Part shown: one piece after another, positions 22,224 to 34,271 of the stretch
How positions within the stretch are numbered: position 1 is the first letter of the stretch
Layout: the number at the start of each line of letters is the position of its first letter
Assembly (NCBI GenBank): GCA_949825045.1
Contig: OX463815.1
Span: forward strand, 27,271,356-27,335,355
DNA from: Argyresthia goedartella
Lineage: Eukaryota; Arthropoda; Insecta; Lepidoptera; Argyresthiidae
DNA length: 64,000 nucleotides
Direction of reading: 5' to 3'
Position numbers and translations under genes: made by a program
The notes under the pieces: generated by a model
Seen by the model: the letters and a program-made list of their open reading frames with translations, nothing else
Database searches by the model: none
What the model was told of the DNA's origin: nothing

Positions 22224-22642
22224 TAAAGTGGGCTAAGATTGTGAATGAAAGAGCCGTTCACACGCACACCAAGTTTATTGCGAAGGTTGCAAGCAATTAT
22301 GTAACAATCTTTAACAAGCACAGGTATGCACAATAGATGAAGCGGGAAACAATATTATAAGCACGGCAAGCAGCTAATAAATAGGTTTGAGCGAAAGAGA
22401 ACTACGAATCTGAGCGGGAGGCCGAGCGGCGGCATGCGCTCCGCGTCGTGTATGTGTTTCGACTGGCGAAGGTGAGTGGAGGTCGCTCGCTGCCGGCGAA
22501 CGGGCTAAACCGGTATCTGACTGCGCCTGCTATCGTCGGGCGCAATCCCCTAGGTAAGTAAGTAGTTAGACAGATATCAATATATTATGTATATAATTAT
22601 TAGAATAGATATAAGTAATAGTTAAGAGTGGCGGATGCCACA
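22224..22642 (-). repeat. 3' LTR of CsRn1-like element
   Basis: Its 419 bases appear identical to 26557-26975. On the minus strand it starts TGTGGCATCC and ends CCCACTTTA. Confidence 0.93.
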
Positions 22643-22665
22643 TGACTCCCCCGCGGAGACCGTTA

Positions 22666-25600
22666 CTACGGGCGATAGTAATTTGGAGGCCGAACTTGAC
22701 GGCCTGATCTAGTAGTCTTTGTCAAAGGCTTTGATATCCTTTTTTCGGATTGGTCGTCTCCGGTGTCATTGGTGTCTGTCATGACATACGCTGGTTTTAA
22801 GCGGTCAATTGATATTGTCACCGTTTTTCCTTTGATGCGGATTTTAAATACCTTATCTTTTCTTTCCAGTACTTCATGTGGTCCTGTATAAGCGGGCTGT
22901 AAAGCCTTTCTTAATGCATCTTCTCTTACAAATACGTGAGAGGTAGTCGCCAAATCTTTGTAGACGAATGTATCTTGCTTACTGTGGCGTGAGGCCGGTG
23001 ACGGTCGTAATTTTTCGGCAAACGACCGTAAGCGGCCGGTGTACTCCGTAATGTCTGTTGTCCCCTCTATGGAAGTTTGGAAGAATTCGCCGGGTAGGCG
23101 GAGGGGTTCTCCATATACGAGTTCCGCCGAAGAACTTTTCAGATCCTCCTTGTAAGCGCTTCTGATTCCCAATAAAACCAGCGGCAGACTTTCTGTCCAA
23201 TCTCCAGTACTGTGGCACATGATTGCTGATTTTAATTGTCGATGTAATCTTTCTATCATGCCGTTACAAGCTGGGTGATAAGCAGTGGTTTTCTTGTGGT
23301 CGAATCCCGTGATCTTACTGAGGTGTCCAAATAAAGCGGAGTCGAATTGTCTCCCTCTGTCTGTTACGATGACTGCTGGGCAGCCAAATCTCGCAATCCA
23401 GCCTGATAATAAAGCTTTTGCCACTGTTTCTGCTGTTATATCTGGTATAGGTATCACTTCTGGCCATCTCGTAAATCTGTCGATAGCTGTTAGACAGTAG
23501 CGATGTCCTTGTGAGATGGGTAGGGGTCCGATAAGGTCGATGTGTATATTCATGAACCTCGCACGTGGTAACTCGTATGTGCCTAATGGTGCTGACACAT
23601 GGCGAGTAATCTTGGCGCGTTGACAGGGCAAACAAGTTCTGGTCCATTCTCGGCAGTCTTTTCTCACTCCAGGCCACACGTAACGTTGTGCTACTAGTTT
23701 TGCGGTAGCGTTAGCGCCTGGGTGGCTGAGTGAATGTAGATTTTCAAATACTTGTCTTCGCAGAGCTTTTGTTATGAAAGGTCTTGGATTGTCTGAGCTG
23801 ACGTCACAATATACCTCTATGTTTGTTCCTGGAAGTCTGAGCTTTTCTAGTCGTAGTGAGTTGTCATCATGACGTAGTGTTTTCAGTTCCGTGTCGGATT
23901 CCTGTGCTTTTGCTAGACGGCTGTAATCAATCGGTGACTCTAGTTCTTCAACCCGCGATAAAGTGTCGGCCACGATATTGTCTTTTCCAGAAATGTGCCT
24001 TATATCGGTAGTGAACTGAGCTATGTAGTCCATGTATCTATACTGTCTCGGCGTGCAGTTCTCTTTTCTTGTATGAAACGAGAAACAGATCGGTTTGTGA
24101 TCTGTGTAGATAACAAAGTTAGTAGCTTCCACCATGTGTCGAAAGTATTTGATAGACTCGTAGATGGCGAGTAGTTCACGGTCGTATGGGGAGTACTTTT
24201 GTTGAGATGGGCTCAGTTTTCTGGAAAAGAAGGCTAATGGTTGCCACGATCTTCCTTTGTACTGTTGTAGTACTGCTCCGATGGCTGTATTGGAGGCGTC
24301 CGTCGTCAAGCTTATTTTCGCTCGGCAATCCGGGTGTGCTAGGAGAGTTGCTTCACACAGACTTTGTTTGCAGTCCTCGAATGATTTTAAGGTTTCTCCT
24401 GATAATGTAATGGGGTGGTTGCCTTTAACTGATCCACCTAGCAGTGAGTTGAGTGGGCCTTGTATGTGAGCGGCTGCGGGAATTAATCGTCTGTAAAAAT
24501 TTATCATTCCCAGAAATCTTCTCAATTCTTTTACTGTTTTGGGGGTAGGGAAGTCTTTAATGGCTTGGACCTTACTGTCTAGAGGTTTTATCCCTCTTGT
24601 GGATATTGTATATCCAAGAAAGGTAACCTCTGATTCTCCAAAGATGCATTTGGCGGTATTTATCAGCATTCCATAATCTTTCATCCTCTTGAATATTTGA
24701 CGTAAGTGGCTTTCGTGCGTCTTTGCGTCCGGTGAGAAGATGAGATAATCGTCCAAGTATGCGAAACAAAAATCTAGCCCTCTGGTCATTTCGTCGACGA
24801 ATCTCTGGAATGTCTGACCCGCGTTTCGGAGGCCGAAAGTCATATAAGGAAATTCGTACAATCCAAATGGTGTTGTAATAGCCGTCTTTGTAATATCCTG
24901 TTCATTTACAGGTATTTGGTTGTACGCTTTTACTAAATCAATAGTGCTGAATATCGTACTTCCTGATATTGTCTGAGTGAAGTCGTGGATGTGACGGATC
25001 GGATATTTGTCTGGAATTGTGCGAGCATTCAACATTCGATAGTCCCCACATGGTCTCCACTGATTATCCTTTTTTGGTGCAAGGTGCAGAGGAGACGCCC
25101 ACGGGCTGTTTGAAGGTCTCGCTGTTCCATTTTGTAACATGGCTTGGAATTCATCTTTGGCGATTTTTAGTTTTTCCGGAGCCAATCGTCTAGGAGAGCA
25201 AGATACTGGGGGGCCGGGGGTGGTGCGTATGTGATGTACTGTGTTATGATGCATAACACGTTGCGCCCCAGCTGGTCTCGTTATCTCTGGAAATTCATTG
25301 AGTATTTGGTGGTAACGTGTGCTTCCGGACATAATCTTCACTGAATGTATGTCATCCAAATCCAAGGGACGGGCTGGTGATGCTTTTGTTGAAATTGTGG
25401 TAGTGTTATCAATGAGGTGTTGATTTCTGCAGTCTACCATCAGGTTATAAAACGACAAGAAGTCTACGCCAATAATAGGTTTCGTGACGTCTGCTACCAC
25501 AAAGCGCCACGTGAATTTGCGTCGTAGGTTGAAGTCGAGGGACAAGTTTATATAGCCATATGTTTCTATAATAGATCCGTTGGCTGCGGCCAATTGGTAA

Positions 25601-25743
25601 TTTGATTTAGGGCGGCGCTCCTTGATTGATGACCGTGGAAAAACACAGATGTCGCTGCCTGTATCAACGAGAAACTGCGTTTTGGAATTGCGATCAGTTA
25701 CAAATAAGCGACCAGGTGAGTTGAGGCAGTCGTCTGTCGCCAT
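22666..25743 (-). CDS. CsRn1-like pol: protease, RT, RNase H, integrase
   Basis: An uninterrupted frame of 1025 residues. The aspartic protease site DTGSD is at residues 27-31. RT motifs include [26 protein letters not shown] and catalytic YLDD at 329-332. RNase H shows [14 protein letters not shown] and [10 protein letters not shown]. Integrase has the zinc-binding HSLSHPGAN...CLPC part at about 670-710 and the D-D-E core ([27 protein letters not shown]). The protein matures into enzymes that copy the RNA in cytoplasmic particles and insert the cDNA in nuclear DNA. Its ATG overlaps the gag stop in the string TAATG, suggesting reinitiation after gag instead of frameshifting. All expected catalytic residues are present. 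Confidence 0.95.
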   Translation of the reverse strand: MATDDCLNSPGRLFVTDRNSKTQFLVDTGSDICVFPRSSIKERRPKSNYQLAAANGSIIETYGYINLSLDFNLRRKFTWRFVVADVTKPIIGVDFLSFYNLMVDCRNQHLIDNTTTISTKASPARPLDLDDIHSVKIMSGSTRYHQILNEFPEITRPAGAQRVMHHNTVHHIRTTPGPPVSCSPRRLAPEKLKIAKDEFQAMLQNGTARPSNSPWASPLHLAPKKDNQWRPCGDYRMLNARTIPDKYPIRHIHDFTQTISGSTIFSTIDLVKAYNQIPVNEQDITKTAITTPFGLYEFPYMTFGLRNAGQTFQRFVDEMTRGLDFCFAYLDDYLIFSPDAKTHESHLRQIFKRMKDYGMLINTAKCIFGESEVTFLGYTISTRGIKPLDSKVQAIKDFPTPKTVKELRRFLGMINFYRRLIPAAAHIQGPLNSLLGGSVKGNHPITLSGETLKSFEDCKQSLCEATLLAHPDCRAKISLTTDASNTAIGAVLQQYKGRSWQPLAFFSRKLSPSQQKYSPYDRELLAIYESIKYFRHMVEATNFVIYTDHKPICFSFHTRKENCTPRQYRYMDYIAQFTTDIRHISGKDNIVADTLSRVEELESPIDYSRLAKAQESDTELKTLRHDDNSLRLEKLRLPGTNIEVYCDVSSDNPRPFITKALRRQVFENLHSLSHPGANATAKLVAQRYVWPGVRKDCREWTRTCLPCQRAKITRHVSAPLGTYELPRARFMNIHIDLIGPLPISQGHRYCLTAIDRFTRWPEVIPIPDITAETVAKALLSGWIARFGCPAVIVTDRGRQFDSALFGHLSKITGFDHKKTTAYHPACNGMIERLHRQLKSAIMCHSTGDWTESLPLVLLGIRSAYKEDLKSSSAELVYGEPLRLPGEFFQTSIEGTTDITEYTGRLRSFAEKLRPSPASRHSKQDTFVYKDLATTSHVFVREDALRKALQPAYTGPHEVLERKDKVFKIRIKGKTVTISIDRLKPAYVMTDTNDTGDDQSEKRISKPLTKTTRSGRQVRPPNYYRP

Positions 25744-26531
25744 TATCGACTGCCCTGGTAGTTTTCCGGCTTATAGTCGCATGGCTTCTGACATCTCTTC
25801 GCTTTATTTCCAAACTTGTAATGGAACCAGCAAGTTGAAAACCTTTTCTGTGATCCTGAATTTTTCGTGGTTCGAGATGTAGATCGTCCCTGGTTGTGAG
25901 CTGCCAGTGCCTGCACTTGTTCTGTCAGTTCTGCAATTTGTTGCGCCATGGTGTCCAAAGTACTTCCTATAGTAGACGATGTTGATGCCACTTGTGGGTT
26001 GCCAGAAACTGAGTCATTGATTTTGTCAGCTATGTCTGCAAGCTGCTCGAGTGTGGCTTCAGGATGTGCTGCGATGTTGCTGGGGAGGCGGCTGGTCCAT
26101 ATTACGCGCAAAAAATCCTCCGGCGTATTGGTACCTGCTAGGCTTTTGAGCTGTCGTAGGAATTGTGACGGCTTTCTGTCACCCATTTCTTCGTGACTCA
26201 GTAATTGTTGTACTTTCTTGTCTTTAGATAATGTTAGTCTCTTAATCAATTCAGTTTTAAGCTTCTCGTACTTATTGGTTTCAGGGGGGGAAGTGATTAT
26301 GTCCTCTACTTCGGTTGCGTACCGTGGTTCGAGATGGGCCATGACGTAATAATATTTGGTTTCATCTACCTTAATGTTGCAAATCGCGAATTGTCCTTCG
26401 ATTTGCGCGAACCAAATGGCGGGTTTCTCCGGCCAGAACGGCGGCACCTTTATCCCGACGCGGCAGACATCCGGTGGGAGTGCAGCAGAGTTGACCGCTC
26501 CCGCGACCTGTTGTTGATCGTTGTTGCTCAT
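25743..26531 (-). CDS. CsRn1-like gag
   Basis: A 262-residue open frame. The N-terminal part resembles Ty3/gypsy capsid ([42 protein letters not shown], then PSQFLRQL). The C-terminus has [14 protein letters not shown] followed by C, the unusual Cys-His-Cys-Cys finger of CsRn1-type gag in place of the common CCHC knuckle. Gag forms the particle around the element RNA. The start codon lies 25 bases downstream of the LTR edge, just after the primer binding site. The stop TAA shares its last A with the pol ATG. Confidence 0.92.
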   Translation of the reverse strand: MSNNDQQQVAGAVNSAALPPDVCRVGIKVPPFWPEKPAIWFAQIEGQFAICNIKVDETKYYYVMAHLEPRYATEVEDIITSPPETNKYEKLKTELIKRLTLSKDKKVQQLLSHEEMGDRKPSQFLRQLKSLAGTNTPEDFLRVIWTSRLPSNIAAHPEATLEQLADIADKINDSVSGNPQVASTSSTIGSTLDTMAQQIAELTEQVQALAAHNQGRSTSRTTKNSGSQKRFSTCWFHYKFGNKAKRCQKPCDYKPENYQGSR

Positions 26532-26543
26532 CTTGTGTCCAGT

Positions 26544-26555
26544 TCGGGGTCACCA
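26544..26555 (-). promoter_or_regulatory. Primer binding site, tRNA-Trp type
   Basis: On the minus strand TGGTGACCCCGA follows the 5' LTR after one spacer base. It would pair with the CCA end and acceptor stem of tRNA-Trp, as in CsRn1 elements. Confidence 0.75.
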
Positions 26556-26556
26556 G

Positions 26557-26975
26557 TAAAGTGGGCTAAGATTGTGAATGAAAGAGCCGTTCACACGCAC
26601 ACCAAGTTTATTGCGAAGGTTGCAAGCAATTATGTAACAATCTTTAACAAGCACAGGTATGCACAATAGATGAAGCGGGAAACAATATTATAAGCACGGC
26701 AAGCAGCTAATAAATAGGTTTGAGCGAAAGAGAACTACGAATCTGAGCGGGAGGCCGAGCGGCGGCATGCGCTCCGCGTCGTGTATGTGTTTCGACTGGC
26801 GAAGGTGAGTGGAGGTCGCTCGCTGCCGGCGAACGGGCTAAACCGGTATCTGACTGCGCCTGCTATCGTCGGGCGCAATCCCCTAGGTAAGTAAGTAGTT
26901 AGACAGATATCAATATATTATGTATATAATTATTAGAATAGATATAAGTAATAGTTAAGAGTGGCGGATGCCACA
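26557..26975 (-). repeat. 5' LTR of CsRn1-like element
   Basis: The partner of 22224-22642, appearing identical over 419 bases. The right flank starts AACCT, matching the left flank of the element. Confidence 0.93.
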
Positions 26976-27889
26976 AACCTATCCTGTTGATATTTTGACA
27001 TTTGAGTGTTGTCGGGGACGCGCGAAGAGATCAAATTACAGTCTAAAGTTCATTGTTTAGGCCCGGGTAGATTGTTTTGCCTTGCCTTGGGTCAGTTTGG
27101 ATTCAAGTTGCATCTTTAAATTAAATGTAAATTTCGCTGGAGGTCTAATGTGTAGGCTGAGTCAAATATTTATGATTTTGCTTGGCCGACGACGTGCTGA
27201 GGTCAGTGGAATTCATAGTTCGGTATTTACCGAACGTATTTATCTCCTAAAGTGCTAATGACAACGTTTCGATAACATCCAGCTCAAATTGCGCAGAGTT
27301 GAAGGTTTCAAAACGTTACGGACCTTTTGAGGTAACCGCTAGTTCAAACCCATTTCGGAAAATCAAATCGCAATTGTGTAAACCGGTCTTTTCGGATCGT
27401 TATTGCCGTGAACCAAATATATAATTGGAACCACCACTAGCCGCTACTAGCGAGCACATGAAATATCTTTGAGTACTCACGTCGTAAAACTACGACGGAT
27501 ATCTATACGATATCACAAACAAATATTATAAATTGTGGTCGACCACTAAAAGAAGTTCCAAGCGCCCATATATACAAAAAAGTAAATGGTACCATCACAC
27601 AAAATACAACAACGATCGATCTGGCGCAATACACCGCTAACTGATGCGAAATACCGGCTTGCGGACATATATGCTTTCTCTGTCTAACTTGAAACACTAA
27701 CTTCCTGAACCAATCTTCGTTCGACTATTGTACGCCTAACGAACTTCTCAACGAACGAGAAATTCGGACTTATCTTTCTTAACTTACAAATTTTACAGCT
27801 GAATCGGGACATCTCTTTTGGGGTAGGTAGAATAGACGATCATAGCTACTGATAGCGGTGGCTCGACCTTAGCCTTTTATGCCGTTACA
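26976..27889. other. Intergenic, nothing recognised
   Basis: Sequence of mixed composition without a supported gene. Short frames in this stretch have no recognisable motif. Confidence 0.4.
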
Positions 27890-28012
27890 AGCTTCACGCC
27901 TTTTTCCATACGGGTTGGCAGAGGCAAAGCCAGTCATTCAGTACTCCATTTTGTGTGACAGGGGGCTGGCCCATCGCCGCAGCTATGGCTTCCTCACGAT
28001 GTTCCCTGCTTT
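27890..28012. repeat. SINE-like family B, partial copy
   Basis: CACGCCTTTTTCCATACGGG, GGCAGAGGCA and GACAGGGGGCTGGCCCATCG are shared with the 44862 copy; the tRNA-like end is missing. Confidence 0.75.
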
Positions 28013-28809
28013 ACTAAAACCTATATATGCTTTTAAAATCATATCTTTGATAAACTATGAAAGCAAAGCAAAAGTAGGCACCTACCTACTTGTTATTTAC
28101 TTACTCAGTAGAGTGAATGAGTCTCGTAGAGTTCTAGTATACAATACAAATACAATTATTGGCTCAACAACTTCCGGACAACAGAGGACACGAACTGTGC
28201 GGTCTCAGCACGTTCAGGGCTGATTCATACCCATAATGCGGCTTTACGCCTCCCGGGCTCACCCGCCTGCGCAATCGGCTAAGGGCGGGCGGGAAATACA
28301 GTAACGACTCTTTGACAAAAACTTTGACCGTCGATTTTAATTCGCTATGAAATGAGATCAAAGTAAGAAAACATACATTTTGTATTTCATTCATAGAGTA
28401 GGCTCCTTTGTTATTGCTAAAGAGTATATCATCACCCTAAGTGGACTCGAAGGATTTTCATAACCCACTGTTATTCAGCAAAATATATGGAGCCAGGTGT
28501 TATAGGAAGAAAAATCATTGATAAGGACAAGTTTAGCGCCTGTCATAGAAGTCCATAACTGGACTTTCACGATATTGTATTTGGAAAGGCTTATCTATCA
28601 TAAAGTTCAAGAAATAAGTTGGTACCAAAGGTTTGTGACCAGATTTCATCTATATTCGGTATCGCAACATTATTTATCCCGACTCAGTGTAAAACTATAT
28701 AGATACTACCATATCCTTTTTCCTCGCATGATTTTAATTGTAATTAGTTACAAATCATAAGGATATACCTGAAGATAATATAAATACTGAGGATAAGTAG
28801 CGAATACAG
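28013..28809. other. Intergenic, nothing recognised
   Basis: No gene. A GC-rich patch at 28220-28295 (GCGGCTTTACGCCTCCCGGG) is unexplained. Confidence 0.4.
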
Positions 28810-28885
28810 ATACAGGGAATCCTAGTTTGGGGCTAGATCAATGTGTGTAAATAATGTCCAAGGTATTATTATTATTATTATTATA
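28810..28885 (+). repeat. SINE family A, copy 2, 3' end
   Basis: GATACAGGGAATCCTAGTTT and GTGTAAATAATGTCCAAGG match the 3' end of the 900-1158 copy and are followed by a (TTA)n tail. Confidence 0.75.
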
Positions 28886-28961
28886 TTGTCCATACATAAC
28901 GCGTACTCACTCAACGCAAATGATACTTAAACCGTTACTGAATGGAGACAGCGACTCTCGC

Positions 28962-28979
28962 TTGACCCGACAAGGTCGA
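28962..28979 (+). promoter_or_regulatory. TTGACC...AAGGTC palindrome upstream of gene D
   Basis: TTGACCCGACAAGGTCGA, 61 bases before the TATA box. It is the same distance and motif as gene F. It carries a CAAGGTCG core like an FTZ-F1-type nuclear-receptor site. Confidence 0.6.
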
Positions 28980-28985
28980 ACTTAT

Positions 28986-29022
28986 AACTTGCTTGGCAGC
29001 TTCCACTTCTCAAGTAAAGCTC
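28986..29022 (+). promoter_or_regulatory. Conserved promoter box of gene D
   Basis: A block with AACTTGCTTGGCAGCTTCCA and GTAAAGCTC, matching 49965-50000 (gene F) and, more weakly, 7994-8029 (gene C). It ends 18 bases before the TATA box. Confidence 0.6.
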
Positions 29023-29039
29023 GGGTTTGACCCAGTAAG

Positions 29040-29048
29040 TATAAAAAG
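29040..29048 (+). promoter_or_regulatory. TATA box of gene D
   Basis: TATAAAAAG, 72 bases before the ATG at 29112. Confidence 0.8.
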
Positions 29049-29111
29049 TATTGTCACAACTGATTAATTATCACAATCTGTTAGAAACGAACAGAGAAAC
29101 AAGCAATAATT

Positions 29112-29902
29112 ATGTTCTCCAAAGTAAGTTACTTTAACAAGCGTGTAACATTTTGAAAACCATTATTAAACGAAAAATCTTAGAAACAGGGAGGCAACAT
29201 AAGTCCCATCAATTAAAAATAATTTTGTCCTCATAGATCGTGTCTCTGTGCGTTCTTGTGGCGGCGTCCCAGGCCGTGCTGTTGGAGCAGCCGCACCACT
29301 ACTCCTCTGCCGCCGCCGTCTCCTCACAGAGCATCGTGCGTCACGACCAGGCTCACGCCGCCCCCGTGTACCACGCCGCTCCCGCCCCGGTTGCCTACCA
29401 CGCCGCCCCCGCTCACTACGCCGCCGCTCCCGTCAACTACGCCGCCCCCATCACCAAGCTGGTATCCGCTCACCACGAGGAGGAATATGATGTAAGTTTA
29501 TCCCCTTAATAGCATCATCAGCGTAATACGTAAATTTCTCCACTCGACATGGGTAGTAGCGACACGACACGCGACATCGGTAGCTAGTTAGAGTTCTCTC
29601 GCTGAGTGAAATGTTTCTTGTTGCAGGCGCACCCCAAGTACGAGTACACATATTCGGTTGCCGACGGCCACACCGGCGACAACAAGTCCCAGCAAGAGTC
29701 CCGCGACGGCGACGTGGTGAAGGGCTCGTACTCGTTCCACGAGGCCGACGGCTCCATCAGGACCGTGGAGTACACCGCCGATGACCACAGCGGCTTCAAC
29801 GCGGTGGTGCACAACACTGCCCCAACTCACGCGCCCGCACACGTGGTCAAGGCCGCCCCGGTCTACGCCGCCGCCCCCGCCCCTGCTTACTACCACCACT
29901 AG
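29112..29902 (+). CDS. RR-2 cuticular protein gene D
   Basis: Exons are 29112-29123 (MFSK), 29237-29491 (acceptor CATAG, donor GTAAGT) and 29627-29902 (acceptor TTGCAG, stop TAG), all phase 0, giving 180 residues. Exon 2 ends the signal peptide ([13 protein letters not shown]) and encodes the Ala/Pro/His-rich part. Exon 3 encodes the RR-2 domain and an Ala/Pro/Tyr tail ending YYHH. Exon 3 differs from gene C by only about four substitutions and six extra bases, while introns diverge more. Exon 2 has changes such as VNYAAPI for VHYAAPV. The product is a secreted chitin-binding procuticle protein. The promoter carries the conserved palindrome and box, so co-regulation with C, E and F is likely. 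Confidence 0.95.
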
Positions 29903-29959
29903 TCACGGCACTACCCGCCCAGTACCTGCCAGTTAACTGATCGAAGTTTATTTATTGAA

Positions 29960-30636
29960 ATATACGTATAAGAAAAAAGGACGTACTTTTATTAATCTCT
30001 TATCTTACCTGCTTAGTAAAATATTGTTTCGAGCATAGATGTAGTAATGACACTCAAGAAAATACTTCCTCCTTGACATACTGCCTCTTCTGTTCTAAGA
30101 ACTACACATACAACAAGTATGTATTTACCTATATAGGTATAAAGGGTAATCTATCAGTTTCATTGTATTGTATAGCCCCGTAGAAATCCACATAGATAAG
30201 GAGATTTTTAATAAATAATAAATATTGCCCATTAATGTCCCACCGAGGGGTACAGGCCTTTCCCGGATACAATTGAGAAATGCTCCACCACGCTGGCTCA
30301 GTGTGGGTTAATGGAGGGATGTCGGTATAGTGGCCAACCTGACTGTCAGAAGTTATCAAGCTGCCCTATTGAGGCCAATTTTTAAAATAGTATTTATTTC
30401 GATAAATATTTTTCCTGCCTTATGCATATGGTTGCAGTGGGTGCACGGGGAAAAAGAAATTCCCCGTGGACCCACTGGTGGGTGAAGCTGGGTCGCGGCC
30501 GCCTCTGACACAGCTTTACGACTACTATCACCGATTAACGATAGTAGCCGGGACCTACACACAGAAACATCGGGAACACATAGAAAGGGCACCCCTCCAG
30601 TGCCAGTTGATTTATAATATTTAATAAGCTCTTATT
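29960..30636. repeat. Degraded dispersed repeats, no gene
   Basis: At 30225-30360 the phrases TTAATGTCCCACCGAGGGG, CCACCACGCTGGCTCAGTGT and GGGTTAATGGA resemble the common 3' tails of lepidopteran RTE-type LINEs. At 30430-30600 a GC-rich block (GTGGACCCACTGGTGGGTGA, GGGACCTACACACAG) is of unknown family. I assign no gene. Confidence 0.45.
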
Positions 30637-31050
30637 AGTTGTAAAAACCGGTCAAGTGCGAGTCTAAATCGCGCACGAAGGGTTCCGTACCACCGTTCAA
30701 TGGAAGCGATGGTGTGGAGTGAATAGTTTGGATTTTACACAGCAAAATATTGTTTACAAAGTTATTGGTGCGATTACTTTCACACTCCATGTACGTAACC
30801 AGGTGCATCCATAAGTTTGTATGTGGTATTGTTGTATGGGAGCCCCCTTAAATATTTATTTTATCCTGTTTTTTAGTATTTGTTGTTATAGCGGCAACAG
30901 AAATACATAATCTGTCAAAATTTCAACTCTCTAGCTAGCTAGGTTCTTGAGATACAGCCTGGTGACAGACGGACGGACGAACGGACGGACGGACAGCGAA
31001 GTCTTAGTAATAGGGTCCCGTTTGGAACCCTTCGGGTACGGAACCCTAAA
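30637..31050. repeat. Lepidopteran dispersed repeat with GGTTCCGTACC ends
   Basis: It begins CCGGTCAAGTGCGAGTCTAA then GGGTTCCGTACC, runs through a GACGGACGGACG tract at 30967-30993 and ends GGTACGGAACCCTAAAAA. The end is inverted relative to the GGGTTCCGTACC phrase. This layout is common across Lepidoptera genomes. I cannot say whether it derives from a SINE or a DNA element. Confidence 0.65.
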
Positions 31051-31842
31051 AATGATCTCGAGTACTTGTCAAGACGAATCATTACAGAGTACCCATGTGC
31101 ACTTTCCGGCTCCATTATCAGACCCTGGATATCACCTAGGACCAAATTAATTGTCAAGATGAACCAAACGAACCCAAAGTTGATGGGGTTGCACCGTTTC
31201 ATTACAAAGTTCCCATGGCCACTCCTGCTCCATCATCACATCAGCTCCATATCATGAAAATATTGCTTTGTCATCGAATTTATATTAACATTTTAGCTCA
31301 AATTAAAACCGAGAATTGGGTCAAATTTAACTTGCAATATTTGGTTACAGATAGAGCCCGGGACAGGTGGAACTAAATAAAAACTTTCAAAATGGCAAGC
31401 ATGATATATGAACCAGTTAGGGTGGTGCCAATCCTTTGCAACTTCCAGACCTTGGCAAATTGGCAAACCCAGGATGGAAAGGATAAATTTAATAGATGTG
31501 ACAGATAGACCTTTGTGCATAAATACAAGTAAATAAATTAAATAAGTTTTGGTAAATACATGTGTATAAAAATACATATTATACATATACAATATGTACT
31601 TTTAATAATCTTAAATATATAAGAGAAAGATAAAACCCATATAAACGATTGTTAAAGATGAAGATTAAGGTAAATGGCCTATTACCGTGGGTATAACAAC
31701 TTTGGAATGTAAGAGATAAAAATAAACATTTCTACGCATCATGCCAGGCTAAAACTTTTCTTGAACAAGAATGGACAAAATCAAAAATATCAATAATTTT
31801 TATTTTGATAATATAAAAATATTATCAAAATCTTCTTTTTGT
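31051..31842. other. Intergenic, nothing recognised
   Basis: AT-rich sequence with no motif I can support. Confidence 0.4.
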
Positions 31843-32190
31843 CTTTCTATTGTGAAGACCTTAAAGTATCATCAGCAAACAACGCTATGCCAGTAATTTT
31901 TTCCTCCATAAAAGGCATCATAAATCATTAATATATACCAGGAATAAGAAAGGGCTTAATATGGAACCTTCTGGAACACCGATTTTTGCACCCGATGCAT
32001 CATATTTTACGCCGTTGACTTCTGCCTTTTGAATTATCTGCTTACTCTGCTTAAGTATGATCTTAGTAGAAACAACGCTTCATTTCTTACAACGTAATGT
32101 TTTTATTTCAATAGTAGTGTATCAACAAAATCAAATGCCTTCGAATAATTGCAAAAACCACAGATAACATCCTGTGCGGCCTCCCATGCA
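31843..32190 (-). pseudogene. Decayed LINE reverse transcriptase fragment
   Basis: On the minus strand, in broken frames, the order is YSKAFDFVDTLLL (palm aspartate), then GAKIGVPEGSILSPFLFLVY, then ITGIALFADDTLRSS with the catalytic aspartate pair. At least one frameshift and several stops separate these blocks. The order fits a jockey/CR1-type RT. It is too short and broken to belong to any other element in the window. Confidence 0.8.
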
Positions 32191-32350
32191 GAAATAATCC
32201 TACTAATATTACAAAAACGCGAAAGTTTGTGAGTATGTATGGATGTTTGTTACTATTTTACGCAAAAACTACTTAATAGTTCTAATGAAATTTTATATTA
32301 AATTAGCTCATACATTAGAAAAACACTTAGGCTATACTTTATAAAGATTA
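32191..32350. repeat. Probable lepidopteran dispersed repeat
   Basis: CTACTAATATTACAAAAACGCGAAAGTTTGTGAG-like text, followed by ACGCAAAAACTACT and ATGAAATTT, resembles a very frequent lepidopteran repeat (TAATATTATAAATGCGAAAG type). Edges are approximate. Confidence 0.5.
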
Positions 32351-33910
32351 TGTTTAAAATATACTGATAAGAGTCAAGTAAGTAGGAAAAAACCTGCCAT
32401 AAATAAAATAAAATGTGATACCGTATTTCTAATGCACATTTGGTCGTAACAAATTGATCCTTCAAAATAAATAGTTTTATCGCTCATGGTATTTAAAGTA
32501 GATAAACTTTTTCTTCCACACTACAACATTCGGGCAAATATTTTAATAGTTACGACGCTAAGTGATTATGTTTTTGTGGGACGATGTGATTTTGTTTTAA
32601 AGCACAGAGTACATTCGTTACCATCCAACCTTCACACGAAGCCATTTAGGGCGTTCTGGACCCCTCGTTAACTTCGTTGTGGATAAAGCTAGAAGCCTGA
32701 AATTTGTTTCAAAGAGAGTTCAAAATATACTTAGGTATATCCCCAAATTACATTCAATTTGACCCATAGATTTAAAGCTACGGCAATTCAAAGTTCCTTA
32801 ATTCTGTTTCTTACTCACTGACTGTCTCACTCGCCGATCATCAAAAATCTTACGTAATTATAGCAGACCTAAATGCTTGCAGAACTCGAAATTTTTAACC
32901 TGGATTCGTGAATTCATTAAGGCGCTCTAACGTTATTGCATTCCAGCGAGGTACAAATTTGGTTTGATCGGATAGTACATTAGCCTCGGGATGTTTCGTT
33001 GTTTGATCGTTATAACTACAAGCAAATCTACATTGAGATCGCCACAAATAATTAACGTTTTTTTCTGTTATTGCATAGTTTAGTGACTACTATTATTTTT
33101 GCTGATATACCCATAGCAGTGATAAAACATTATCGTAAAACGATTTAAGTCTTGAAAGCTCCTTCAAACAATATTTTTCAAACTCTTTCGCGGACTCTTT
33201 TGGACACCAGATTGTTTTATGGGGAAAATGAAATGGTAGAGAAGTCGTGTTCATTTGCGTTGCGACAAAGAATGCTACAGAAGTACTACAGAAGAAGCAA
33301 GCGAGGCAAAACTATCTTCTGTCTCGCTTGCTCATTGCTATTTTTTCTATGGGCGCAAAAACGCACATTAGAACGTTGACACTAAACAATCTGTGGTAGT
33401 ACTCACATTGACACAAAGAGTAGGGCTACCTGATACTGCAATGGAAATGCGAATACGGTATTTGACCGCATGAAAATACATACACTTTTTAGGAACTGTC
33501 AAATTGGTAACTTTGTTCACGATTTCTATGAACTACTAGCATGTGACGTAATTGACAAGTGCTGTCTTTTTAACACATAATTGAGTTAATAAAATACAAC
33601 TGCTGGAAAGTTACAATTCTGATATGGTCAATCGTTGTTGTTGAAATAGGTTCAGCTTGAGACACGTTTATAGATTTATATTCGACTACCTTGTCAAATC
33701 CTGTAATGTATAGAAGTGCCGTCCGAAACAGCCGATACAAGAACAAATTCTATAGCATTCACGTCACAAAGTTTTTTTTTCATTCAGTGCTTCTATAGCA
33801 TTCCCTGACCGCGATAGTGTTAACCCGTGACGCGATACATATAGTATATTAAATCCAATATGTAGAATGACGCGGTCAACTGATGTAGACTGAAAAGGAA
33901 AATGCTTGGT
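32351..33910. other. Intergenic, nothing recognised
   Basis: AT-rich sequence. Short open frames near 32490 and 33150 have no recognisable motif or splice context. Confidence 0.4.
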
Positions 33911-34022
33911 TTGCTGAAAGAAATCTTTTATTAGAGATAAGCTCGCCTTTGCCTCGCCTCGCCGCATTTTTACATAATGTAACTTTTAATTTATCTTTGT
34001 GCAATAAAGAATTATGAATTAT
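33911..34022 (+). repeat. 3' end of a CR1-like LINE, copy 1
   Basis: TTGCTGAAAGAAATC, TTAGAGATAAGCTCGCCTTT and GTGCAATAAAGAAT match the 3' UTR of the CR1-like element at 53.5-62 kb (minus) and copies at 34648 and 45936. It appears to be a severely 5'-truncated insertion. Confidence 0.7.
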
Positions 34023-34252
34023 GCTCATGGTGTACTAAAATAATAAATACTTACTTACTTCTCAGATTTAGATCAAGCATTGTCGAGCAAACTAATTAAT
34101 AAAGTTGTATCGTGTAACTATAATAAATATTAAACACAGTGAACAGGAGTTTATTTTTTTGTAGTGAGAGCCATATCATTTTGGAATGATGTCCTTTGGA
34201 TGTGGTTTTAAAAACATTTAACTCTCCCTTCCCTCCTGCACCTTACGCTTCA

Positions 34253-34271
34253 CCCCCCCCCCCCCCCCCCC
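34253..34271. repeat. Poly-C run of 19
   Basis: A homopolymer of 19 C in an AT-rich region; its length is uncertain in any assembly. Confidence 0.8.

Larger units (their letters stand above)
22224..26975 (-). mobile_element. Complete Ty3/gypsy (CsRn1-like) retrotransposon
   Basis: Two 419-base LTRs flank gag and pol, both open. A possible AACC or AACCT target duplication lies on both sides. On the minus strand the 5' LTR (26975-26557) is followed after one base by TGGTGACCCCGA, which fits the 3' end of insect tRNA-Trp. The 3' LTR is preceded by the purine tract GCGGGGGAGTCA. A Trp primer and a Cys-His-Cys-Cys gag finger are features of the CsRn1 clade, to which Bombyx Kabuki belongs. The LTRs look identical, so the insertion is recent and possibly active. 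Confidence 0.93.
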
